Source of the DNA: Pholis gunnellus
Taxonomy: Eukaryota; Chordata; Actinopteri; Perciformes; Pholidae
Length of the DNA: 64,000 bases
Direction of reading: 5' to 3'
Assembly (NCBI GenBank): GCA_910591455.2
Contig: OU342823.1
Location: 19,797,394-19,861,393, forward strand
Shown here: one piece after another, positions 1 through 9,050 of the stretch
Position numbering within the stretch: position 1 is the first letter of the stretch
Layout of the letters: each line of letters begins with the position of its first letter
Translations under genes and position numbers: made by a program
Notes under the pieces: model-generated
The model's database searches: none
What the model was told of the DNA's origin: nothing
What the model saw: only the letters and a program-made list of their open reading frames with translations

Positions 1-87
1 GAGTTACAACTACAACCTGCAGGATTCAGGAGTGAAGCCGCTGTTTGCTGGACTGGAGAGTCCACACTGTCGACTGGAGACTCTGAG
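1..87 (+). CDS. Gene 1 first LRR exon (partial)
   Basis: The first visible codons read [17 protein letters not shown] and the exon ends at the GTCAGT donor. The residues around YNYNLQ are the exposed, variable positions of the repeat. Confidence 0.85.
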
Positions 88-3000
88 GTCAGTTCACTAA
101 TTTATGTATGTATTTATTTGTATTTAGGTGTTCAATTAAAATACCAAAATCTCCTCAGGCAAAGGCCCGGAACATTACGATGCACTATTGCACTATTTAG
201 AAGCGTAGTAGTAGTAACGTCTCTGTGTCAACAACTGTCAAATAAAGAAAATACACATCAATTATATTTTAACAATTATTATTCTTTTAACTGGATGAAT
301 TATAAATAATACATAGAAATACATCAATAAATGTTTTTCTCATTTCAAGTAAAATAATGTCTGGATTAAAGAATAACTGACAGAAAGCTTTCGTGAAATG
401 TGCATCTTAAAATAAAGTAATTCATTTTAGAAAAATGAATTTCACTGAATTGTCCTGCAGCTTTAAATTCAGTTCATTCAGGTTGAAGTGATTCAATCAG
501 AAATCAATATTATATTTTTCTTATATTCTAAAAAGATACATTAGTGAGCATGGACTTCATCTGTGGTCTTTAAACCACTTGTTTCAGCTCTATTGTCTCT
601 GGTCACATCATTGGACAGTGAACTCATGTGTTCGGATTCTGATCTCAGGTTTATTTTCTGTGACTTCATTTCAGATGTGAGATGGTACGTTTGCTCCAAA
701 GAGTTGTTCTTTGTCTCGTAGTATCGCTTCATTCACCGCTTTGAATAATCGTTGTGGTCTCTGAACATGTGAGACAAACTGATTTTAAACTGCCCGTGTG
801 GAGAATTAACCTCTCGTGTCTATTCTTGGTTATAGACTCTGGTCTCGCTGACCACTCTCCTCTATTTGGAGAACGTCATGTGAAATAGCTGCTGAGACTC
901 ACGTAATTGTCGTATTCTTCTTTCTCTTTCCTCGTCTCCCCCCCTGTGTCACGGTGTGTGAACATCTGACTCGAGTCAGTAAACTTGTCAGAATACTCTT
1001 ATCTGATTGGCTGAGCTGCATCACGTGATGTGATTTACAACGCATTGGTCGGCGTGTTTCCTGCACCGCTGAACAAGTACCGTAAAGGCTGAAAAAGGTG
1101 CGCCGGTTAAAATAAAGCGCTCCGTCAAAATAGAATCGGTTTTAGGTCCTGGGTCCGGATACAACGGCGTCTGGGTCCGGATCCGGACCGCGGCCCGCCT
1201 GTTAGTGACCCCTGCTGTAGAGTGTGTGAGGAAGATGAAGGAGGAGGATGAAGATCTGATGACAGCAGATACAAACTCTGTGTAAACAGAGAGAGACTTG
1301 AATGCAAAGCTGAATGAAGGTGAAGTTGTGAACTGTGGTGATCTTCATGATATCAGAAGCTGATGAGGCTGCTACAGAGACAACCACACAGCTGCTGTGG
1401 TGAGATTAAAGCAGAGCTCAGAGTAATAAGCAGCAGCCTAACACAGGCCCACACGTCTCCACAGAGCAGGCTTTGAGAACACAAGTCTCTGTTGTCATTA
1501 CTAGAACAAGATGTCAGCTGAGACCAGTCATAGTGGAAGTGGCTCTTCAACAAGTGATGATGATGAATGACATCATCAAACTGTAGATGTTTAAGGTTCT
1601 AACTTGTTTCCAGGTTCTTGTTGACAGCAGGTCTAACTGTGGTTCTGTTTTCATGTTTTGTCTCTTTATCTGAAGACACAGACCTTTAGGTTGCAACAAC
1701 AAACACATGTTGTTCTTAAAGGACCGGTTCATATTGGTTCAGGTCTTTCTCAACACAACACTCACGTGTCCAAACGTCCATTCAAGAGTTCTTGGTGTCT
1801 GTAATCTGTCCACACTGTCTGTGATGTTCAGGACTAAATCCACAGTCTAGTTCTGTAGAAATGACTTGTAAAGTTGATCTGAACTAATCTGAGGCTTCAC
1901 ATGTATCAAGTCAGTCTGTTGTGTTTGACAGTGGCTGTATTTGAAACCTCGTACTATACGAGCAGTTTGTGCTGATTTGACCAACATGTAGCATGTAGCA
2001 TGTAGCATGTAGCATGCTAACAAAAGCTGAATCTACAGTCTGACAGAAATACCTGATGTTTCACTGATTCAGAAAGAATCTCCAGTCTACCTCTCCTTCT
2101 GTATCCCACAATGCAAAGCGCTGGAACAGCACATTCTTCATTCTATTTCATAATTAAATTCACTAATGAGAACTTTTGAGGAGAGAAATCAACTTTGTAG
2201 ATTTTAAATATTGTCAGTTAAATTGATGGTGAATCCACATGTACACACGATGTACTGTGTACACATGTGTACAGTACATGTACTGTGTAGTACCGTGTAC
2301 ATGTACTGTGTACTACCTTCCTCAGCAGTACGTAGCAGGCGGGTTGAACTCAGTGTTTCCTTGTTGAGCTCAGTGGAGGAAGAGGAACTCAAAGAGGGAA
2401 TCTGCTCCTCAATAGTCTGTAACTTTGGTTCGTCTGACTCAGACTGCTGAAGCTTCATATTAGTTTCAGCTGAACTTGTGAAGTGATTTCTTGAGTGTAG
2501 TTGTGTTATGAAGGGACCACTTCACACTCAGTCTGACAGGAGGAATGATTACTGCCACCAAGAACTCTGGTGATGGACAGATGACATGAAGACACACCTG
2601 AACACATGTGGACCTCTCCTGTTGAACACATGAAGCTACTAAGCTACCAGATACACAAAGAAGAAGCTCATGGAACCAATGAAGTCATGAACCGTCTTTG
2701 AGTCCAACAGGTCTGATCTGATCTTGATCCTCTAGTTGCAGACCTGACTGAGACCAGCAGCATGGTGTTCATCTGTGTTGACATCAATAGGTGATGAATG
2801 TTGTGGTGACATTTGGATGATGTGTGTAGAAGGCTGACATGATGATGATCCACAATAACACAACGACAAAGAGAAAAGCTCATTGATGAGGACAGAGTCA
2901 TGTTGAGCTACACATTTACAACATGAACACATCTGATTGGATTATAAATGGATTCTTATCTTCATCATTTATTCTTTATTCAGGTTGAGGGTCTACAAGT

Positions 3001-3480
3001 TGTCAGAGATCAGCTGTTCTTCTCTGGCCTCAGCTCTGAAGTCCAACCCCTCCTCCCATCTGAGAGAACTGGATCTGAGTTTAAACTACGACCTGAAGGA
3101 TTCAGGAGTGAAGCTGCTGTGTGATCTTGTGGAGAGTCCACACTGTAGACTGGAGACTCTGAGGTCAGTTCACTAATTTATGAAAAAACACAACTTACAT
3201 CCATAAAGTTGTAAATTAGTTTTTATTCATATTTTCATGTTTCTTGAACTAATTTTATTCTGCAGTGACAACAGAATGTTCTCTTAAAGAACCTGTAGAA
3301 CATGTCCACTGTTAGTTGTTAAAGTCAATGAATGTTTCTAGTTGTTGGTCAATGGTCACATCTGTAGACAGAAGATCCTCTGAACTAATACTTGTTTTAT
3401 ATTGATGACGTTTACTTGATGAATAGAAATATTTCTTTTGGTTTCTGTTCATTTAAATGTGTTTTCACAAATAATATCTG

Positions 3481-3523
<43 letters not shown>

Positions 3524-4727
3524 ATCGAGTCATATTTCATAAAACAGCTCTTTAAAGGATCAATATAGACTTGATCCTCTAGTTGCAGACCTGACTGAGA
3601 CCAGCAGCATGGTGTTCATCTGTGTTGACATCAATAGGTGATGAATGTTGTGGTGACATTTGGATGATGTGTGTAGAAGGCTGACATGATGATGATCCAC
3701 AATAACACAACGACAAAGAGAAAAGCTCATTGATGAGGACAGAGTCATGTTGAGCTACACATTTACAACATGAACACATCTGATTGGATTATAAATGGAT
3801 TCTTATCTTCATCATTTATTCTTTATTCAGGTTGAGGGCCTGCAGTTTGACAGAGATCAGCTGTTCTTCTCTGGCCTCAGCTCTGAAGTCCAACCCCTCC
3901 TCCCATCTGAGAGAACTGGATTTGAGAGGAAACGACCTGAAGGATTCAGATGTGAAGCTGCTGTGTGATCTTGTGGAGAGTCCACACTGTAGACTGGAGA
4001 CTCTGAGGTCAGTAGAGGGTTGGACTCAGTCCATGCTGGTTCCAGCAGTATTGAACTAAACACTGATCCAGTATTTCCTGTAAACCTCCAACCTTCTCAG
4101 TGAAGCTGTGAGAGGAGAACGCTGACAGGCTTCAGGATTGGACAGAAAGTCAGCCAATCAGACGAGCCAGAAGCTTGTTGTGATCATGTGTTTGAGTTGA
4201 TGTGAAGACGACTGTTGTTGTTGTGTTCAAGTCTGCAGGAAATACCGCTGTTTATCAGCTGACAGCATCTCAACATGTATAGAGACAGTGGTCCTCATCC
4301 ATCAATCTGATCTGATCTGTTCTCTCTCATTGGAATATTTCAAAGAGATGAGACGTTCAAATGTCAGTGAGACTGTGGTTTTTATCAGCTTTGAACCCAT
4401 CATTACAGTGAGCAGTGAACACCTCTCTGTTTCTGCAGTCGTGATGCGTTCAGGACCCTCAGCTCTTTATCTCCACTGTGTACTTGAGTGAAATGTGCAG
4501 AGTGAACAGACTTGATGTCCAAAGTGTCTGCAGGTGTGTGAGCTTGGAGCTCAGTGTGTTCACTCCAATACGTTAAGATGAGAGCTGAAAGGACTGAAGT
4601 CCTGCTGCTCTTTCTACTGGATGAGCTGCATCACTGACTGACAGCTGATGAAGGGAGTCTCTGCAAACACTCGTTCATCTCTTCTTCTTCTTCTCTCCTC
4701 AGATGGAAGGGAGATCCCTGGGACTGA
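1..4727 (+). CDS. NLR gene 1 (NLRC3/NLRP12-like), 3' part only: three LRR exons and terminal exon
   Basis: This is the 3' end of a fish NLR-C gene whose FISNA-NACHT part lies left of the window. Exons read from splice signals are 1-87 (partial), 2984-3163, 3831-4007 and 4703-4727. Every LRR exon ends CTCTGAG before a GTCAGT donor and is phase 2, so exons join with one reading frame. The exons encode ribonuclease-inhibitor-type LRRs ([20 protein letters not shown]). The last exon adds only eight residues and ends RWKGDPWD followed by TGA. LRRs of this family form the presumed ligand-sensing or autoinhibitory surface of a cytosolic receptor; the ligand is unknown. The middle LRR exon carries one extra codon. 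No B30.2 exon follows. The tail and 3' UTR match gene 4, not genes 2 and 3. Confidence 0.88.
127..1214 (-). mobile_element. hAT transposon remnant in gene 1 intron, left end damaged
   Basis: It matches the complete element of gene 3. The right end GACCCCTG and the flanking CTGTAGAG are present, but the left flank has been replaced and the first bases of the left terminus are gone. A minus-strand frame at 732-541 begins [17 protein letters not shown], typical of the N-terminal part of Charlie/ZBED-type hAT transposases, and soon stops. Confidence 0.75.
1985..2018. repeat. TAGCATG heptamer repeat, gene 1
   Basis: Four units here, against three in genes 2 (near 17607), 3 (near 33484) and 4 (near 49746). 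Confidence 0.7.
2239..2316. repeat. GTAC-rich palindromic minisatellite, gene 1
   Basis: Overlapping palindromes (GTACATGTAC, TGTACACATGTGTACA) alternate with TGTGTA. Counterparts at 17754-17829, 33729-33806 and 49990-50046 differ in order and number of units. Confidence 0.7.
2984..3163 (+). CDS. Gene 1 LRR exon, first of tandem pair
   Basis: Acceptor TTCAG precedes GTTGAGGGTC. Variable residues are RVYKLSE at the start and [11 protein letters not shown] in the middle. It is 180 bases, one codon longer than most sisters. Confidence 0.88.
3482..3521. repeat. CA microsatellite between paired LRR exons, gene 1
   Basis: Counterparts lie at 34990-35041 (interrupted by CG) and 51210-51274. Confidence 0.9.
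3831..4007 (+). CDS. Gene 1 LRR exon, second of tandem pair
   Basis: Variable residues are RACSLTE and [10 protein letters not shown]. The exon and the 260 bases before it repeat the previous unit at an offset of 847 bases. Confidence 0.88.
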
Positions 4728-4897
4728 GTCCACCATCATCTCTTTGATCCTCTGGATCTGATCAGAGGATCATCAGAGGATCTGGACTCCTCCAGTCCTG
4801 CTGCTCCTCAATTAAAGCACATTTAGATCAATGAATCAGTTTCTCATCAACATGAACTGAAGTGTGATTCATCTCTAGAGACACCATGTCATAGATC

Positions 4898-4903
4898 AAT
4901 AAA
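4898..4903 (+). terminator. Polyadenylation signal AATAAA, gene 1
   Basis: It lies 171 bases after the stop codon, in the context GATCAATAAATG shared with gene 4. Confidence 0.5.
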
Positions 4904-5946
4904 TGTTCCACTGCTGCTTCAGTTACACGTTCACATCTCATGTGTAGTGATGCAAACATGACATTTAGATTAACAAGTATTTAAATGACTAAGACTTTTA
5001 TGACTTTCTCCGACAGGTTCGACTACTTTGACCTCAGTTGTGTTGATGCCTTCACTTCCCGTCAGTAAACTTGTGTTCTGATGTGAACCGATCACACTGC
5101 AGGATGTACGGACCACAGACATCACACGACTGTAGTTTAACCCTTTATTAGCTGAACACGTTCACAATATTTCTTCACACAGTTCAGAGCTTAGAAACGT
5201 GAGATTATTAGTTACACAATAATGAATTCATCATCATAGAAAATAAACACATTATTCACGTCTTATGTACAAAACATTCGTACAGGCGACCCGTCATACG
5301 GTTCGTGGTCCGGTTCACCAAAGGTGACGCGTCACCTGATCCGCTTACAGTGAGCATGTTTCACCATCAAACTATATTAACAGCAGTTTCATATTCTGAT
5401 TCATGAAACCTATGAAGACCTGTTTATTGATCTTCCTGTTTGAAGTGATTGTGTCAGAGTCCGTGTTTCTGATGTGCACGGAGACGTGCAGCAGCTCAGG
5501 ATCCTCAAACATTAAAGCTGCTAAATGTAATGTTCAGAGCATTATTATAGCAGCAGACAGATATTATCTGTGTGAAGATATAGAGGACTAATGTCTGCTA
5601 GAGTAGAGGAAGAAGTCTCTGTGTGTGTGTGTGTGTGTGTGTGTTGTCTTTGTTCACATAGCCGGCCGGCTGCGTACCATTTAGTGCACGTTGATGTGTT
5701 CAGAGGCACGAGAAACGCTTTAAATTTAGCACCTTTAACTCATTTAAACTACTAATAACCCCACATTTAGGAAATGCAGTTTAAATATTCTGAGAGTGAA
5801 GTTAGTTTTAATACTTTTATAATAAAATAAATGTGTAAATATTGAATATTTTTGGAGTTTTAATGGTTTGGGAATATAGTCGTGAAGTCAGAATTTATTT
5901 TAATAAACAAACGGAGAGACGGACTGATACGAGTGTGTTTAACCCG

Positions 5947-5966
5947 TGATGATGATGGTGATGATG

Positions 5967-6041
<75 letters not shown>

Positions 6042-6055
6042 GTGATGATGGTGAT
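5947..6055. repeat. GAT/GGT trinucleotide tract
   Basis: About 35 units of TGA with interspersed TGG. The copy at 53976-54051 is about 30 bases shorter. It lies beyond the 3' end of the rmc1 relic. Confidence 0.9.
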
Positions 6056-6113
6056 TTGTTCCCTGTGCTGGTCTTCTTCTGAACTCAGTCAGTCTGGTTC
6101 TGGTCCTGCTGGT

Positions 6114-8016
6114 TCACACGGTGGACGGTTTCATCAGAGCCTGATCCCCAAACAGCTGCTTGAAGTGAACCACATGCTCCTCACAGTGCTCTCCTGTGGG
6201 GGGGGGGGCAGAAGGTTACTGAAGCTCACGGTCAGTCCGTCCTACAGAGTTAAACACTGAGCTGACTTCGGATCAGTTTCCTCTCACCGGGGTTGAATCC
6301 AGGACTTCCTCTGAGCCGCTGGTTCCTCTGCTGGAAGGACCTGAACACGGTGTAGAACAACATCTGGTCTCCGGTCTGTCGCGCCGCGTCCAGGAACTTC
6401 CTGGACGACACGTTGTCGTGGCCACCTGAAACCAGGGCAGGGTTACGCAATCATCCACCCAGACCAATCAGAGCTTCCTTATAATTAGTTCAGTTAAAGT
6501 GATCAGATTCTACTTTAAGAGATTAGATGAAGCGTCAACGTACCGACGCTGCGGATGAATCTCAGCGCTCCCAGAACTTGTTGCTTCGACAGAAGAACCT
6601 CCACGATCTCATCGTTGGCCGTAGACAGACGCTTAAAAACACAAAACTATGTTTAAAACAACGAGATTTAAATAAAGTTTGTCTTCTCTTGAAGCCGCTT
6701 TGTGTGATACCTTCAACATGTCCAGTGAGAGCTGGTGAGCCGGAGGATACGTGCTCTCCAGAGACAGAAGCAAACACGCCTGAACACAAAGGAAAGGTCA
6801 TTAATAAAGAGACGTTCATGAGTTCATGGTATATTTCAGGTTTTCCTTGTTTCCCTTTTATGAATTAAGCTCTTTATTTTAATGATATCTTTGTTTATTT
6901 CCAACAATAAAAGGTTCAGGACTCCTTCCAGATAGTTTAACTCCATCGTATGAACATTTAGTTGAGTCTCATTAAGTTGGTGAGTTTGAGGAGAAACGGG
7001 AGCAGAAGCTCCGGGTGGAGGTTTGGACTCACCAGAGGTTTGGAGTCACTGAGGACGTGGTACTGGAGGAACTGGTGCAGCATGTAGAACAGGCTGTGCT
7101 GCACCAGCGTCTTTATCACCAACTCGTACAAATAATGCTGAGACACAAACAACCGTCTGATTTAATCAGGAGACGACGTCACCTTTTAAATCTACATTTA
7201 ATATAAAACGGGTGAAGATGAGTTTGATCAGTTTTACCTGCACGGTGATCTGGAACTGAAGATAATGTCACACCTTGCATTCCTGAGTGAACTCTGTGTG
7301 CGGATAGTCGGGTATAAAGTTGATGAAGTCCTGAAGAAGAACAAGACATCAAGAGTTAGTCCTCAGACCACACACACACACACACACACGCTACTTTAAA
7401 ATAAGTTACATTACGTCACACGGTTATGATCATTATTATTATTATTATTGTTAATATAATAAGAAGCGTCTCGTTCTGTTCAAACTCACCACCGATTTTA
7501 AAGTCCTCTGAACCGCTAAGATCTTATTTCCAATAGAGAACTTGATGCACTTCACTTCTCCTTTATCGTCCATTCTGTGGAGAAAACACCACAAACATAC
7601 ATAATATAATCATACAGTGATCAGTATGAATGATTATTGTTATATATTAATATCTATGATTATTGTCAGCACATTGGCCATAAAAAGTTAAAGTGCTTTT
7701 GAGGAGACAAAGCACTCCAATCCTTTATTTTATATTTCTATTATTTATTTATTTTTATTTAATTAAATTATTATTATTATTTTTATTCTATGTTTTAGTT
7801 TCTCTGTGATGAAAAGGCAAACAAATAAATTGTGAATAAAAAGAGTTAAAACGTCCCTCAATGCATCACAGATGTATTCATATTAATATTCGTCTCATCT
7901 CTAAATCACTTCAGATTTTTCCTGCGCAGGCGGGCGTACCTGAAGGCAACGCTGCTCTTGTCGTCGGGCCCTTTGACCACCACACCTGTGGCTCCACCTG
8001 AACGCACCGCGAACAC
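6114..8016 (-). pseudogene. rmc1: rmc1 relic, copy 1 (Mic1/C18orf8; CCZ1-MON1 complex subunit), 5' and middle exons missing
   Basis: Minus-strand exons with proper splice sites are 8016-7940 (VFAVRSGGATGVVVKG), 7574-7490 (MDDKGEVKCIKFSIGNK), 7330-7274 (DFINFIPDYPHTEF), a stub ending at 7238 (QFQITVQ), 7137-7033 (HYLYELVIKTLVQHS), 6779-6711 (ACLLLSLESTYPP), 6631-6544 (RLSTANDEIVEVLL), 6425-6288 (GGHDNVSSRKFLDAA) and 6193-6114 (GEHCEEHVVHF to the stop). The family is recognised from memory of vertebrate RMC1, which helps activate Rab7 on late endosomes. About 390 central residues are absent: the DFIN exon and the QFQ stub lie only some 15 bases apart, too short for an intron, and direct read-through meets TGA. 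The first exon with the start codon is also missing. Introns are kept, so this is a duplicated gene piece and not a retrocopy. Confidence 0.88.
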
Positions 8017-8129
8017 CTGCAGACAAAAAACAGGGAGTAAAAAAACACAATCATTTTACACTGACTATATGACTCTATATTATCCAATAATATGATGTAT
8101 AATGATATAACTCTGAACACAAAGTCAAA

Positions 8130-8445
8130 CTAATATATACATGAATAGAGGGAGAAGAGCAGTGGGGAGAGCACACATCCCTGGGGGGTCCAGTGCTGAT
8201 GGTCCGGGTGCTGGATGTGATCTTTCCCAGCCTCACCTGCTGCGTCCTGTCTGTCAGGAAGTTTGTGATCCACTGACAGGTGGAGGCTGGCAAAGTGAGC
8301 TGGGAGAGTTTGGGTTGGAGTATCTCCAGGATGATGGTGTTGAACACTGGGGGTCAGAGGGTCAGGACTCAGACCTGGGGGGCTCCTGAGGGCCTGAGGG
8401 TCAGATGATCGGTGGTTCACCTTAACCCACGTCCTCCTGTCACAC
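8130..8445 (-). mobile_element. Non-LTR retrotransposon reverse-transcriptase fragment
   Basis: Minus-strand translation gives NTIILEILQPKLSQLTLP, CQWITNFLTDR, QVRLGKITSSTRTIST and, after a frameshift, TPQGCVLSPLLFSLYS, which is the finger-palm part of a LINE reverse transcriptase. It breaks off before the catalytic aspartates. It sits beside the broken 5' end of the rmc1 relic, so it may mark where exon 1 was lost. A degenerate GGGTCTGAGG-type tail continues to about 8445. Confidence 0.75.
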
Positions 8446-8730
8446 ACAAAGCTCCAGATCCAGAGGAACATGAAGCAGCTGATGTTCAACTGTGTTGTTG
8501 TTCCTCACAGTGTGGAACAGAAACCTTTACACAGAAAGCTCTCATAGATTCATGTTCATGATTTAAACATGAAGATAATGCAGCAACATTTTGACCAAAA
8601 CTCATTTTAATTCAACCTGTTCAAGCCGAGAGAGACGCTCATAAACACATCGTAATTAAAAGAGGATCTGTGTGAGCTCACACACACACCCACACTTCTA
8701 CAGGAACTCAGCTGATTTCCTGTAAATGAA

Positions 8731-8863
8731 GAGGGGCGGAGCTACAGTGATCATGTGATCCAGGTACATGAGAACAGGGAGGAACCCTGATGTGTTTATC
8801 AGAAAGTTCAGACTCCATTTTGAGTCACAGAGCAGAAGGAGAGAAGCTGAAGGCTGAGGCAGG
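8731..8863 (+). promoter_or_regulatory. Putative core promoter and noncoding first exon of gene 2
   Basis: A GC box (GGGGCGGAG) at about 8733 is followed by a conserved stretch ending at a CAGG/GTGAGT donor at 8863. No TATA box is visible at a fixed distance. The exact transcription start is unknown; the segment is nearly identical in all four 5' ends, and the intron to the ATG exon begins here. Confidence 0.4.
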
Positions 8864-8900
8864 GTGAGTGTTGATCCAACATGTGATTGTTTTACTGTCA

Positions 8901-8902
<2 letters not shown>

Positions 8903-8960
<58 letters not shown>
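8903..8960. repeat. GT microsatellite in leader intron, gene 2
   Basis: About 58 bases of GT. Gene 3 has about 80 (24295-24374), gene 4 about 25 (41081-41105) and gene 5 about 85 (56909-56993). Confidence 0.9.
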
Positions 8961-8964
<4 letters not shown>

Positions 8965-9050
8965 TACTTCCTGTTCTCTCTTGATTCTTGTGTCTGCTCT
9001 CTCACAGTCAGTGTTAATGTTTTACTCTCAGACTGACTTCAGATCAGAAG

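Larger units (their letters stand above)
2724..4007 (+). repeat. Tandem duplication of LRR exon plus preceding intron, gene 1
   Basis: The 260 bases before each LRR exon (from CTTGATCCTCTAG to the acceptor) occur twice, 847 bases apart, and are nearly identical. Genes 3 and 4 have the same arrangement at offsets near 875. Gene 2 has one unit only. Confidence 0.9.
4728..6113. other. Gene 1 3' UTR and downstream flank of the rmc1 relic
   Basis: The left part is the NLR 3' UTR up to about 4920. From about 5140, minus-strand polyadenylation-like words (TTTATT on this strand at 5144) suggest a former rmc1 3' UTR. A GT tract lies at 5620-5644 and a GAT-type trinucleotide tract at 5947-6055. No coding signal was found; the short open frame at 5403-5591 has no recognisable content. 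Confidence 0.4.

Noticed and set aside
2668..3779. Identical minus-strand short frames recurring before each LRR exon, at first sight an array of repeats with unique spacers
   Set aside because: They are copies of the duplicated intron before LRR exons. The period is about 850 bases and the spacers are exons, so this is not a CRISPR-like array.
4008..4702. Possible B30.2/SPRY exon between the last LRR and the terminal exon
   Set aside because: No SPRY-like frame is present in this intron or its counterparts in genes 2 to 4.
5403..5591. 62-codon frame with a hydrophobic start resembling a signal peptide, present in both A spacers
   Set aside because: It has no supporting context or family and lies in the 3' flank of the rmc1 relic; chance is sufficient.
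5946..6260. Open frames with poly-aspartate or poly-methionine runs
   Set aside because: They are readings of a GAT trinucleotide microsatellite.
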